From Lachnospiraceae bacterium (GTDB taxonomy: Bacteria; Bacillota; Clostridia; Lachnospirales; Lachnospiraceae), in NCBI GenBank assembly GCA_015057455.1, contig SVEH01000003.1:62001-126000 (forward strand): DNA of 64,000 bases. The letters run 5' to 3'. The position numbers and the translations under genes are program-made. The notes under the pieces were generated by a model. That model was not told the origin of the DNA, ran no database searches, and saw nothing but the letters and a program-made list of their open reading frames with translations. This document shows, one piece after another, positions 36,160 through 46,032 of this stretch. Within the stretch, counting starts at the first letter, position 1. Each line of letters starts with the position of its first letter.

Positions 36160-37662
36160 TTACTTGTCCAAACTTTTCATAGTTGGGAACAATAATACAT
36201 CTCTAATAGCTGGGCTATTAGTCATCATCATTACCATTCTATCGATACCAAATCCTATACCACCTGTTGGAGGCATACCAATTGATAATGCATTCAAGAA
36301 ATCTTCATCTGTATGGTTAGCTTCTTCATCTCCTGCTGCAAGAAGTTTCTCTTGAGCTTCAAAACGAGCTCTTTGATCGATTGGATCATTAAGCTCTGAG
36401 TAAGCATTAGCCATCTCCCATCCGTTCATGAAGAATTCAAATCTTTCTACATATTCTGGATTCTCTGGTTTCTTCTTTGTAAGTGGAGATATCTCAATTG
36501 GATGATCCATTACAAATGTTGGTTGAATTAAGTGTTCTTCAACATACTCTTCAAAGAATAAGTTAAGAATATCACCTTTTTCATGTCTATCTTCGAATTC
36601 TATATGATGCTCTTTTGCTAAAGCTTTAGCTTCTTCTGTAGTTTTAATATCATTAAAGTCTACGTTAGCATACTTCTTAACAGCATCAACCATTGTAATT
36701 CTCTCAAATGGTTTTGATAAATCCATCTCATGCTCACCATATGTAAGAATCTCTGAACCAGTTACTTCTTTTGCTATATATCTATATAGATTCTCTGTTA
36801 AATCCATCATACCATGGTAATCTGTATATGCTTGATATAATTCCATTAATGTAAATTCTGGATTATGTCTTGTATCTAAACCTTCATTACGGAAAACTCT
36901 TCCTATTTCATAAACTTTCTCAAGTCCACCAACTATAAGTCTCTTAAGTGGTAACTCAAGTGATATACGAAGTCTTAAATCCTCATCTAATGCATTAAAA
37001 TGAGTTTCAAATGGTCTTGCTGTCGCTCCACCTGCATTAGCTACAAGCATAGGAGTTTCAACTTCCATAAATCCTTCACCATCTAAATATCTACGAATTG
37101 CACTTACCATCTTTGAACGCTTAATAAATGTATCTTTTACATCTGCATTCATAATTAAGTCAACATATCTTTGTCTATATCTTATGTCTGTATCTGTAAG
37201 TCCATGAAACTTCTCTGGAAGAATTTGAAGACTCTTTGACAATAAAGTTACTTCTTCTGCATGAATAGAAATCTCTCCTGTCTTAGTCTTAAATACTTTA
37301 CCTCTTATACCAAGAATATCACCAACGTCATATTTCTTAAAATCTTTATATGAATCTTCACCGATGCTATCTCTAGCAACATATGATTGAATATTACCTT
37401 GTAAATCTTGGATATTACAAAATGATGCTTTACCCATAACACGTTTAAACATCATACGTCCTGCAAGTGTTACATCCATACCTTCCATAGTATCAAAATT
37501 ATCTTTTATCTCCATACTATGATGAGTAACATCATACTTAGTAATTGCAAATGGGTCCTTACCATTCTCTTGTAATTCTGCAAGCTTATTATATCTTACC
37601 TTAAGTAATTCATTTACATTAGGCTCTTGAGCTTGCTTATTCTGTTGCTTGTTATCTGCCAC
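36160..37662 (-). CDS. lysS: Lysyl-tRNA synthetase, class II
   Basis: Charges tRNA-Lys. 500 residues, full length: an OB-fold anticodon-binding domain (VTLAGRMMFKRVMGKASF), class II motif 1, motif 2 (VFRNEGLDTRHNPEFTLMEL) and motif 3 (GIGFGIDRMVMMM). An N-terminal Gln/Asn-rich extension of about 15 residues is normal. It follows greA after 40 bases, a conserved clostridial pair, and uses the promoter at 38222-38250. No T-box leader is present. Confidence 0.98.
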   Translation of the reverse strand: MADNKQQNKQAQEPNVNELLKVRYNKLAELQENGKDPFAITKYDVTHHSMEIKDNFDTMEGMDVTLAGRMMFKRVMGKASFCNIQDLQGNIQSYVARDSIGEDSYKDFKKYDVGDILGIRGKVFKTKTGEISIHAEEVTLLSKSLQILPEKFHGLTDTDIRYRQRYVDLIMNADVKDTFIKRSKMVSAIRRYLDGEGFMEVETPMLVANAGGATARPFETHFNALDEDLRLRISLELPLKRLIVGGLEKVYEIGRVFRNEGLDTRHNPEFTLMELYQAYTDYHGMMDLTENLYRYIAKEVTGSEILTYGEHEMDLSKPFERITMVDAVKKYANVDFNDIKTTEEAKALAKEHHIEFEDRHEKGDILNLFFEEYVEEHLIQPTFVMDHPIEISPLTKKKPENPEYVERFEFFMNGWEMANAYSELNDPIDQRARFEAQEKLLAAGDEEANHTDEDFLNALSIGMPPTGGIGFGIDRMVMMMTNSPAIRDVLLFPTMKSLDK

Positions 37663-37702
37663 AATTATCTCTCCTAACTAATAACTTTCTTATATATCAT
37701 AT

Positions 37703-38179
37703 TTATGATTTTTGAATTTGCATAATTTGGTACTTAATCATACCTTCTTGAGTTTCAACCTCAACAACATCTCCAACTTTCTTACCGTTGATAGCTCTAC
37801 CAACAGGAGACTCGTCAGAAATCTTTCCTTTTAAGCTGTTTGCTTCTGTTGAACCAACAATTTTGAATTCTAATTCATCATCAAATTCTAAATCTTTAAG
37901 TATAATTTTACATCCTATGCTAACTTTACTTAAGTCAACTTCATCCTCATCAACAACTTCAACATTCTTAAGGATTTTATCTATCTCTTCAATTCTAGCT
38001 TCGATGTCTCTTTGCTCATCCTTTGCAGCGTCATACTCTGCATTCTCAGATAAATCTCCAAGTTCTCTAGCTTCTTTAATCTTCTCTGCCACTTCTTTTC
38101 TACGATTAATCTTTAAATCTTGTAATTCATCTTCTAATTTTTTTAGACCTTCATAAGTAATCTTTTTCTTCTCTGCCAT
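37703..38179 (-). CDS. greA: Transcription elongation factor GreA
   Basis: Stimulates RNA polymerase to cleave backtracked transcripts. 158 residues with the N-terminal coiled coil (LKINRRKEVAEKIKEARELG, then DLSENAEYDAAKDEQRDIEA) containing the tip acidic residues, and the C-terminal FKBP-like domain (ISDESPVGRAINGKKVGDVV). GGAGGG 6-7 bases before the ATG. First gene of the greA-lysS unit with a near-consensus promoter only about 36 bases upstream of the start. Confidence 0.98.
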   Translation of the reverse strand: MAEKKKITYEGLKKLEDELQDLKINRRKEVAEKIKEARELGDLSENAEYDAAKDEQRDIEARIEEIDKILKNVEVVDEDEVDLSKVSIGCKIILKDLEFDDELEFKIVGSTEANSLKGKISDESPVGRAINGKKVGDVVEVETQEGMIKYQIMQIQKS

Positions 38180-38221
38180 GGCTTAACCCTCCATATTCTA
38201 TATGTAATCATACATCTTAAA

Positions 38222-38250
38222 ATTATATAATAATTGGCTAACATTGTCAA
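38222..38250 (-). promoter_or_regulatory. Promoter of greA-lysS
   Basis: TTGACA (38245-38250), 17-nt spacer, TATAAT (38222-38227). Confidence 0.9.
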
Positions 38251-38309
38251 ATAATAAGGTTGAATTATTCTCTAATGTTTTGTGTTCGTGGATTGCAAAG
38301 TTAAATTCC

Positions 38310-38340
38310 ACCCTTAGCACATTACTATAGGGTGGAATTA
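38310..38340 (-). terminator. Hairpin after the 1134-aa secreted protein repeats
   Basis: Stem AATTCCACCC/GGGTGGAATT around a 16-nt loop. It closes the repeat array 230 bases past the stop codon; a T-run is weak. Confidence 0.55.
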
Positions 38341-38571
38341 TCCTCTAATACATAATATAAGATAAAATTATTTGCTAATAATACAAGATAGAATTATCCT
38401 CTAATTCATAATATAAGATAAAATTATTTGCTAATAATACAAGATAAAATTATCCTCTAATTCATAATATAAGATAAAATTATTTGCTAATAATACAAGA
38501 TAAAATTATCCTCTAATTCATAATATAAGATAAAATTATTTGCTAATAATACAAGATAGAATTATCCTCTA
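38337..38571 (-). repeat. 56-bp tandem repeat, four copies, starting at the stop codon of the 1134-aa gene
   Basis: On the mRNA strand each unit is TAGAGGATAATTTTATCTTG then TATTATTAGCAAATAATTTT and ATCTTATATTATGAAT. Each 56-mer is itself two related 28-mers. The TAG stop of the gene is the first three bases of the first unit. Confidence 0.92.
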
Positions 38572-41500
38572 GTGTTGTTCAAATGCTGTTACTCTAATTA
38601 ATTGTATATGTTCACGCTTAATCACGCCGACTACTCCAGCATATAAATATACATCCATTCTCTTCTTTGCACTTGTGCCAAATGACAAACTACTTATTCT
38701 TAATGTATACTTCTTATTTGGTTTTATTATATATTGGTTGTTTACTGCAGGTACTTGGTTACCAGCTTCATCTGTTAATCTAACCTTTTGTCCACTTAAA
38801 TACTCTGATACCGAACCATATTCGTCAGATTCACTTATTGTAAATTTGACATCTGAACTTCCTTCTGGACGTTCTACATAAAATTCTATTGGTTCCGACA
38901 TTGTTACATCATCATAATTCATAACATCATAAACGTAATATATACTATTACGATCTTCTACAAATACTATTTTTGTCAATAAGCTTTCATCTGGTTCTAC
39001 CTCTAGTCTTACTCCATTGGTTGGAAAATGTCCTGAAACAAACTTAACTCCATCATCAAAATCATAGTATCCGCAGCTATTCCATTTTATAAATTTGTCC
39101 TTATCTTCTTCTATATCTACTCCTGCATAACCTAATTTTAGAGTAATTGTTGTATCCATACCTTTCTCTATATTGCCACTTTTAACCTTAAGTTTCACCA
39201 TTGTAACCTCTGATAAAGTTTTTCCTGATTCTTCTAGTTCATCTGCCGTATACCATATATTACTTTTTTCTCTAGCATTTTTATATGTCAAATCGCTAAG
39301 TGTAGTATACTCTATTTCATATATATTATCTCCTGACAAGATAACTTTTTCTAATAATCTAAGGTCAAATGCCTCTTCCTCTTCCCCACTATACAAATAA
39401 TCATCTTCAATTATTCTCTTTCTAGGAATTGGAATATAATAGTCAAATGAACTTGCTGTACCATCATTTAAACTTTTAATAGATAAATCATATTGTACTA
39501 TATCAGTAGGAAATGCTATCTCATCCTTTTCTCTTACTTGACCAGCCTTATCAAGCACCTTCACATCATCTTCTATAAACAACTTAGGTGGCTCTCCATT
39601 TATTATACAACTCTTAGTTTCATTACCTCTAACACAACCTATATAATCAGATGTATCACCATCTTCATTTATATCATAAATGTCTTTAGTCTTATACCCT
39701 TTTGCGCATATGTCAATAACATTTTCCTGTTCCATTCCAACTACATATAAGATTCTATCTGTATATAATGTTTGAGTATCCATATAAATATCTGTATTTA
39801 TTTTTATGCTAAAATCCAATGCTGCACCTTGTGTTAACTCACCTAAGTTTTGACCATAATATCCAATATACTGGTCCTTATCTACGTCTATTAACCATAT
39901 ATTATTATCGCCTGCTTCTTTCTTTTGAATTTTATCAATACTAACACTTTCCTTGGATTTAGATGTTGTAAGCTTAATATTATCCTCATCAACTGATACA
40001 CCTTGAGGCAATACTACAGCTAATCTTATATTGTGCAGCCATGTTGAATCTGCACTATAATAAGTATAATATACAAATGCTCTACCCGATATTGTTACCG
40101 ATTGACCTGCTTTTGTGCTTTCTACAGAAAGCTTTGTATTATTAATACCGTAACAAGCTGTTTCTGTATCTACAACTTTTGAAGTTATGGTTTTCTTAAG
40201 AACCCCAATACCCGAATCTTCTGGTGATGTTATTGTCACTTGGTTTTTAATAACATCTCCTGATTCTGCACTGCTAGCTAATTTTCCATAAAATGTTCCA
40301 GCTCCAGATGCAGAATAATTAGTATCTCCTGAATCATATAAGAATGTCCTTGTTCTAACCGTTGCAATTGTATATTCAATTGTATCAAAATAATAGCTTC
40401 TATGCTTTTTGTCTAAATGTGTTCTATAAAAATTAGTTCTTAAATTATCAAATTCATTACTTCCATAGTTACCATTATTAATAGTAATGGTCCAAGCTCC
40501 ATGCTTATCCTTAGCATCTCCATCAACTCGGTTTCCTTTAGAATTGAGATACACACGTTGTCCATTCTCATCTTTTAAAGTATATTTAACTGTGTACGTT
40601 TTCATCTCAACATCTGATGGTAACATAACAGCAGTAACTAAATGTCTTTCATCAAAATCAAATTTAATATTTTTACTTGTGCTATCCTCTGTACCATAGT
40701 TTGCAATCCATACACACCCTAATTTTGTATCTGCATTATCAGGATATTTACTTCTCAAAGCATTAGTATATTGCCTTTCCCCTAGTGAAACATCTTCTTT
40801 CTTAGTAGTTGTAAACTCAATATAACCCATTTCCGTATCTATTAATGTTTTTACTTTGCCACCATTTGTATTAATAGTTAACTTTGCATTACCTTTAGAA
40901 AATTTTACACTTTTTATAGACTCATCAACTTCATATCCTTCAGGCCACACAAAATCTATCATATTAAATTGATCATCTGCTGCATAATATCCATACATAC
41001 TAAATATTAACTTTGACTCTGTTGCTTCTTCTATATTAACTTTTGTAGCATTTGAACCGATTACACCATCAAATCGTAATGTATCTGTTTTATACCCCAC
41101 ATATACCTTTTTACCATCTTCTTCATAATATGGCACATCTATTTCTATTGTCATTTTTTCATAATATTTATTTATGTATTCTCTCCCTGGTGCTGTAGTT
41201 ATAAGTAAAAATCTAGCTATTTTTTCTTTATATTGATAAAAATTTGATGTAGGATTCCATCGTGCGTTATCCCATATTCTTCTATAAGTAATACTTCCGC
41301 CTTCGATTATTCCTTTTAAAGAAGTAGCCTTTGATACTCTTATCTTTGATGCATTTACCTCTAAGGTATTATCTATCACTGAATCCACATGATACATAGA
41401 CACTTCTATTGGTGACACATCTTCTTTTGTAAGACTAGTTCCACCTAATTTATCCCATAAAATAGGATCATATCTAAGCGCAACTTGTATAGACGCTCTT

Positions 41501-41973
41501 GTCATATTAGGTTTTAAATAATATTTAAAAGTTCCATTACCTTTTTGCAATGTATATTTATATTGATCATTATTACAAGCAACCTTATCATAAGGTATCT
41601 TCTCAACCTTTGAATACCCTGCAGGGATTTCATCTATATCACTTGCAATATAAAAAATAGGTGCCAATTTTAACTCCACCACATGAACTTCATCTGGACT
41701 AGCATCTACTAATATATCTATTTGAAGATATTTACTCTTTTTATAATCCCAACCTTCTACCGTAGCACCAGAATTGGATAAAGCTATGCCTTCGCCTCCA
41801 CCAGAATATGCATTAGTATCATATAGTCTAGCACTAATATTATGTTTAATTAAATAATCCATACCTGTACCAGATAATATGTCTGCATACGCACAATTAC
41901 CATTTAAAATAGTTACAATCCCCATCATAATTCCAAATAATACAACCTTCTTCCAATTCACTCTCTTAAACAT
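38569..41973 (-). CDS. Large secreted beta-rich protein, unknown function
   Basis: Signal peptide at residues 8-31 (VVLFGIMMGIVTILNGNCAYA), cleaved before DILSG. The remaining 1100 residues are predicted beta-rich with no named catalytic motif. Repeated phrases of the kind TTITLKLGYAGVDIEED and LDFSIKINTDIYMDT resemble the DUF11/isopeptide-type stalks of surface proteins. No LPXTG-like signal or C-terminal helix, so it is either released or held non-covalently. It lies between another secreted protein (upstream) and greA. Function is not recognised. Confidence 0.85.
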   Translation of the reverse strand: MFKRVNWKKVVLFGIMMGIVTILNGNCAYADILSGTGMDYLIKHNISARLYDTNAYSGGGEGIALSNSGATVEGWDYKKSKYLQIDILVDASPDEVHVVELKLAPIFYIASDIDEIPAGYSKVEKIPYDKVACNNDQYKYTLQKGNGTFKYYLKPNMTRASIQVALRYDPILWDKLGGTSLTKEDVSPIEVSMYHVDSVIDNTLEVNASKIRVSKATSLKGIIEGGSITYRRIWDNARWNPTSNFYQYKEKIARFLLITTAPGREYINKYYEKMTIEIDVPYYEEDGKKVYVGYKTDTLRFDGVIGSNATKVNIEEATESKLIFSMYGYYAADDQFNMIDFVWPEGYEVDESIKSVKFSKGNAKLTINTNGGKVKTLIDTEMGYIEFTTTKKEDVSLGERQYTNALRSKYPDNADTKLGCVWIANYGTEDSTSKNIKFDFDERHLVTAVMLPSDVEMKTYTVKYTLKDENGQRVYLNSKGNRVDGDAKDKHGAWTITINNGNYGSNEFDNLRTNFYRTHLDKKHRSYYFDTIEYTIATVRTRTFLYDSGDTNYSASGAGTFYGKLASSAESGDVIKNQVTITSPEDSGIGVLKKTITSKVVDTETACYGINNTKLSVESTKAGQSVTISGRAFVYYTYYSADSTWLHNIRLAVVLPQGVSVDEDNIKLTTSKSKESVSIDKIQKKEAGDNNIWLIDVDKDQYIGYYGQNLGELTQGAALDFSIKINTDIYMDTQTLYTDRILYVVGMEQENVIDICAKGYKTKDIYDINEDGDTSDYIGCVRGNETKSCIINGEPPKLFIEDDVKVLDKAGQVREKDEIAFPTDIVQYDLSIKSLNDGTASSFDYYIPIPRKRIIEDDYLYSGEEEEAFDLRLLEKVILSGDNIYEIEYTTLSDLTYKNAREKSNIWYTADELEESGKTLSEVTMVKLKVKSGNIEKGMDTTITLKLGYAGVDIEEDKDKFIKWNSCGYYDFDDGVKFVSGHFPTNGVRLEVEPDESLLTKIVFVEDRNSIYYVYDVMNYDDVTMSEPIEFYVERPEGSSDVKFTISESDEYGSVSEYLSGQKVRLTDEAGNQVPAVNNQYIIKPNKKYTLRISSLSFGTSAKKRMDVYLYAGVVGVIKREHIQLIRVTAFEQH

Positions 41974-42475
41974 ATTTTCATCTCTCTTCCGTACATACTA
42001 ATCAATAAGATTACTTGTTTGCATTTAATAAATTACATATAATTTAATAAATTGAATATATTTAATTAAAGTTATAATTGAACTTTATTGCGTTATTTAA
42101 ATCTATTTTTTAATGCTACATTATTTTAATTATATTTTTATTGTTATCACTACTAAAATGTCACGATTTTACATATAACATTATTATATCACATATAATT
42201 AATGCAAATTTCGTGCTACTTATTATATTTTCTTATAGGTATAATTTTTCTTCGCTTGGGGTTGAATTCTTGTTTTGGTGACTAGCTGGGCGGAGATTTA
42301 TTTCATTTTCTCTTTTTCTCCGCTTTTGATAATAAAATACCATAACAGGTTAAAATTAGATAAATCAAAACAATAATAATCCCCCAAACCATAATATAAT
42401 AATAATAAACATAAAAAGAAAAAGACTTCACATCAAATGTTCAACCTTCTTCTCTCTGTCAATTAATTTAAATCC
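41974..42475. other. Spacer between the two large secreted protein genes
   Basis: AT-rich; holds a GCGGAGA/TCTCCGC hairpin (42290-42323) that may close the upstream transcript, and no gene. A TATAAT hexamer occurs at about 42183, but without a well-placed -35. Confidence 0.5.
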
Positions 42476-44614
42476 CTATTCTATCTGTTCTATTTCTTTT
42501 AAAACAGTCTCTCCGGTAACAGTTTTATATTTATCTGCCCAAATTACTTTTTCATTTTCCACTCTATATGCTCTTACTGCAAACTTATAAGATGCACCTG
42601 ATTCTAATCCATTCTTACGGAATGTTAACTTAGATGTTGCCTTTTTAATTGGTTCCCATGCATTAGTTTCAGTATTTCTTATATATACTCTATAACCAGT
42701 TGCTCCTTCTACAGCTTCCCAAGTTAATTTTATTGAATTATATCCTCTACCAACTCTAATATCAGAAGTAATTCCTGGAGCTGTAAGGAAGTTTGCCGCC
42801 TTATATGTATCTGCCCAAACAACTTTATTATTCTCTATTCTATATGCTCTTACTGCAAATCTATACTCAGTTCCTGGTTCTAATTCAGTTGCCGTAAATG
42901 AAGTTTCTTTTTGAGCTTTGCTAAGATATGACCACTGTCCATTTTCTGCAACAAACACTCTATAACCTGTTGCATTCTCTACTTCTTCCCACGCAAATTC
43001 AATTAAAGATGATTTCGTTGTTATTGCTTCTATTTTATTCGTAATACCAACAGTTAATTTAGGTCTAATTACAGATTCCTTATCTATTACTATTTTTCCT
43101 TCTACATCTGCAAATGCTCCACCACATACTTCACATGTATAATATGGATCATTTCCGTCTTCCTCACATGTAGCTTCTTTTCCTTCCACTTCTACAATAG
43201 TATGCTCTATAGTCGGAATTTTTTCTTGAGCCACAATAGACTCATCACAAACAGAACATTTTGTTCCTTCTGTTAATCCTTCTTCACTACATGTTGGCTC
43301 TTTGGCTTCTGCAACTACTTCCATATGTCCTTTTGCAACATCGATTATATCTGTAACAACATTTTTACACTCTATATCACTAAATTTCTTATCACATGTC
43401 AAACAAACATAATAAGGAATAGTTCCATTCTCTATACAAGTTGCTGGTTTTGGCCATACAGGTATAAGATTATGTCCTGCTAATTCACCATATTCAAATG
43501 TTGATGTTGATGTAGAACCACATGAACATGATTTATAATAAACAGCCTTTGATTTGCACGTTGCATTGCTTTTTTTATAAGACTCTTTTACATCTTCTCT
43601 ATATGAATGTGAATGAGATGGAACATATCTAGATACGACATAACCCACACCACTTTTATTAGATACATATCCTGATTTAATAGTTGTTGGATATACCGGG
43701 TTAGCAAATGTACCACCTGTAATCACTACATTAGGAACATTTTTTATGCCATTTGTTTTATTACATGTTGTTATATCTCTACCATCTGACACATCATTAT
43801 TACCTGATCTTTTTGCACTAAAAATACCACCTGAAATTGTTGCTTTAGAATTACCATCTAAACATAGCGCAGAACCATTATTTAAAATTGAACTAATACT
43901 ACCACCTGTTATGTTAATTTGAGCACTTCCTACACTGTGAATTGCAGCGTAACCTATACTATAATTTGGCAACATACCTACAGATGTTACTGAACCACCG
44001 TTTATGTTTAACTTAGAATTATCATTAGGATTCTCTAACTTTCCTAGGGAAAATACTGTACTCCAACTATTAACTGCACCAGAATTCATATTCAATGTTG
44101 CATCATTCCAAATAGCCGCAAGTGCATATTCCATATTTGTTGGTTTTACTGCATTTAATGTAGCACCATCTATATTAATTATAGCTGGTTTACTACTAGC
44201 ATTACTCACACCAATTGTACTGTTACTATTACCCGCACCATCTGCATACAACAAAGCAGATTTTTCAATTCCAGCGTTTACAGTAATGCCTTTTCCAAAT
44301 GTTAATGTACCACTATAAACTGTAAATGCATCTTCAACATTAGTTGTAATTGTTACTAAACCGTTTGACTTAATTGTTACATTTTCACCATTACTTATAG
44401 TTATTACTTGTGAAACTGTCTCATCACTAGCTATAACTACTTCAATAGTTTCTCCCGATTCGCCATCACCCAATTCTGTCCTTAATTCATCTAGTGAAGT
44501 ACATGTAACCACATTGTTACTTTCCCCTGCGCCATACACTGTCATTGGCACCATTGTTAACACAACCGAACATACTAACATAAAAGCCCAAAACTTTTTT
44601 GTTATTTTTTTCAC
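42476..44614 (-). CDS. Secreted protein: beta-helix, cysteine-pair modules and two Fn3 domains
   Basis: Signal peptide 1-29 (FWAFMLVCSVVLTMVPMTVYG). Residues 30-330 have beta-helix-like repeats of the kind NINGGSVTS and NITGGSISS. Residues 345-545 hold three or four CxxC...CxxC modules (YKSCSCGS, YYVCLTCDKKF, CSVCDES, YYTCEVCGGAFAD), a putative metal- or disulfide-stabilised repeat known in secreted clostridial proteins. The C-terminus has two fibronectin III-like domains (EVENATGYRVFVAENG and AVEGATGYRVYIRN) with matching ends (WADTYKA, WADKYKT). No anchor signal. A perfect promoter lies at 44673-44701. Binding role is inferred from domains. Confidence 0.85.
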   Translation of the reverse strand: MKKITKKFWAFMLVCSVVLTMVPMTVYGAGESNNVVTCTSLDELRTELGDGESGETIEVVIASDETVSQVITISNGENVTIKSNGLVTITTNVEDAFTVYSGTLTFGKGITVNAGIEKSALLYADGAGNSNSTIGVSNASSKPAIINIDGATLNAVKPTNMEYALAAIWNDATLNMNSGAVNSWSTVFSLGKLENPNDNSKLNINGGSVTSVGMLPNYSIGYAAIHSVGSAQINITGGSISSILNNGSALCLDGNSKATISGGIFSAKRSGNNDVSDGRDITTCNKTNGIKNVPNVVITGGTFANPVYPTTIKSGYVSNKSGVGYVVSRYVPSHSHSYREDVKESYKKSNATCKSKAVYYKSCSCGSTSTSTFEYGELAGHNLIPVWPKPATCIENGTIPYYVCLTCDKKFSDIECKNVVTDIIDVAKGHMEVVAEAKEPTCSEEGLTEGTKCSVCDESIVAQEKIPTIEHTIVEVEGKEATCEEDGNDPYYTCEVCGGAFADVEGKIVIDKESVIRPKLTVGITNKIEAITTKSSLIEFAWEEVENATGYRVFVAENGQWSYLSKAQKETSFTATELEPGTEYRFAVRAYRIENNKVVWADTYKAANFLTAPGITSDIRVGRGYNSIKLTWEAVEGATGYRVYIRNTETNAWEPIKKATSKLTFRKNGLESGASYKFAVRAYRVENEKVIWADKYKTVTGETVLKEIEQIE

Positions 44615-44672
44615 TGTTATTTCCTCCTAAACTGAATTTTCTTAGTTTTTCCATATTTTTCCATCTAATACA

Positions 44673-44701
44673 ATTCTAACAAGTATTTTTTATTGTGTCA
44701 A
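44673..44701 (-). promoter_or_regulatory. Promoter of the 712-aa secreted protein
   Basis: TTGACA (44696-44701), 17-nt spacer, TAGAAT (44673-44678). Confidence 0.82.
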
Positions 44702-44789
44702 CAATTATGATTTTTCTCTTTTTAATTTTCCTACAAAAATTTACCCTAGCCATTTTTCCAAAAATCTATTATAGATACTATTATTCCCT

Positions 44790-45287
44790 CTACTCACTCC
44801 ATGACAATCTATGCAAATCTCCCGACTTTGTCATATCTGCAAAATTATGTTGTCTTAGTGCTTCATATGCAACTATTGCAACTGAGTTGGATAAATTAAG
44901 TGAACGTATATCACCTATCATTGGTATTCTTATGGCTGTTTCTTCATAGTTAACCAATATCTCCTCTGGAATTCCTGCGCTTTCCTTACCAAACATTATA
45001 AAGCATTCATCTTCATATTTCACATCACAATAAGTTTGCTTTGATTTTGTAGTCGCCATATATATAGTTGCGTTAGGATTTTGGGCCTTAAAATCCTCAA
45101 AGTTCTCATATTCTCTTACATCTAATTTGTCCCAATAATCAAGTCCTGCTCTTTTCACTGCCTTTTCATCAATATCAAATCCAAGTGGTTTAATAAGATG
45201 TAATCTTAATCCTCCTGCCACACAAGTTCTTCCTATGTTACCTGTATTGGCTGGTATCTCTGGTTCATGTAATACTATATTTATCAT
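44790..45287 (-). CDS. trmL: tRNA (cytidine/uridine-34 2'-O)-methyltransferase
   Basis: SPOUT-family methyltransferase modifying the wobble base of tRNA-Leu with S-adenosylmethionine. Motifs: HEPEIPANTGNIGRTC, MFGKESAGIPEEI and IPMIGDIRSLNLSNSVAI, forming the trefoil knot. The ATG at 45287 (MINIVLHEPEIP) has GGAGG 5 bases upstream and is preferred to an upstream ATG. 165 residues, normal. It follows the DUF3791/DUF3990 group after about 50 bases; cotranscription is possible but functionally unrelated. Confidence 0.95.
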   Translation of the reverse strand: MINIVLHEPEIPANTGNIGRTCVAGGLRLHLIKPLGFDIDEKAVKRAGLDYWDKLDVREYENFEDFKAQNPNATIYMATTKSKQTYCDVKYEDECFIMFGKESAGIPEEILVNYEETAIRIPMIGDIRSLNLSNSVAIVAYEALRQHNFADMTKSGDLHRLSWSE

Positions 45288-45340
45288 AACTTCCTCCATC
45301 CTTTGACGATACATATATCTGCCAATTGTTTTGTACTTTT

Positions 45341-45562
45341 TTACTTCTCCATACCCTTTTCTTTTATCTCATCTTCTAGTTCTTCAACTAAATACTCGTC
45401 ACTCATACAGTGCATATCTGATATACCATCTTTCATAATCAAATACAAATCTGATTTATAGAAAATATCCATTGCATCTGCTAAAGTAATCCCCTGGCTC
45501 TTTGCAAATTTATCTATTATTCTTGCATACTTTTTTTGTAATAATATTGGGTTTGCATTCAA
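45341..45562 (-). CDS. DUF3791 family small protein (downstream copy)
   Basis: 73 residues, helical, acidic C-terminus (VEELEDEIKEKG), no cysteine cluster, no signal peptide. The layout (KYARIIDKFAKSQGITLADA then MDIFYKSDLYLIM) is that of DUF3791. The start is TTG, overlapping the stop of the DUF3990 gene by four bases (TTGA), with GGAAG upstream, so translation is coupled. In this arrangement it is a candidate antitoxin or a regulatory partner; that is inference. Confidence 0.75.
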   Translation of the reverse strand: MNANPILLQKKYARIIDKFAKSQGITLADAMDIFYKSDLYLIMKDGISDMHCMSDEYLVEELEDEIKEKGMEK

Positions 45563-46032
45563 AGTTTTTCACTTCCTTCAAACTTCATGTACTTATCTAT
45601 TATCTCTTGATTTCTTATACATATTTGCATATTAGGTTTCTCATATTTTAACCTTTTTATCGCTTCTATTTTATCTACCAATCCATCCAAATATAATTCC
45701 ACCGTATTAAATACTCTATCATCTGCTACTCCCCCTATAACAACATCATAATTTGACTCATCTTTTAATGAACGACAATCAACTATAAAATCTAGCCATT
45801 CTTCTGTATAACCACTAAACTCTTTCACACTATATCCTTTAAATGCATTAGCATCTAAATCATAACACGATACAATTGCAGCCTTATCCTTCTTTTTAAA
45901 CCTTAAACTCCATTTTACGGCTTGTTCATATATTTGAGTAACATAAAAACCCTTACCAAAATCAACATTTGCTCTAGAATAGCTAATCTTTGGATTATGA
46001 ACTTCTATACATGAGCCATGATATACCTTCAC
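45559..46032 (-). CDS. DUF3990 protein, ADP-ribosyltransferase-like fold (candidate toxin)
   Basis: 157 residues. The N-terminus MKVYHGSCIEVHNPKISYSR and the next block DFGKGFYVTQIYEQAVKW are the signature of DUF3990, which resembles ADP-ribosyltransferases: His5 in YHG, Tyr30 in GFYVT and Glu143 in RNQEI could form an H-Y-E triad. It starts with GTG overlapping the stop of the first DUF3791 gene by one base, and overlaps the second by four. Flanked on both sides by DUF3791 proteins it looks like a toxin with paired small partners. The family is recognised; activity is not demonstrated from sequence. Confidence 0.8.
   Translation of the reverse strand: MKVYHGSCIEVHNPKISYSRANVDFGKGFYVTQIYEQAVKWSLRFKKKDKAAIVSCYDLDANAFKGYSVKEFSGYTEEWLDFIVDCRSLKDESNYDVVIGGVADDRVFNTVELYLDGLVDKIEAIKRLKYEKPNMQICIRNQEIIDKYMKFEGSEKL

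Noticed and set aside
36160-37662. T-box riboswitch before lysS
   Set aside because: Only 40 bases separate greA and lysS, and the promoter of the pair leaves no space for a T-box leader.
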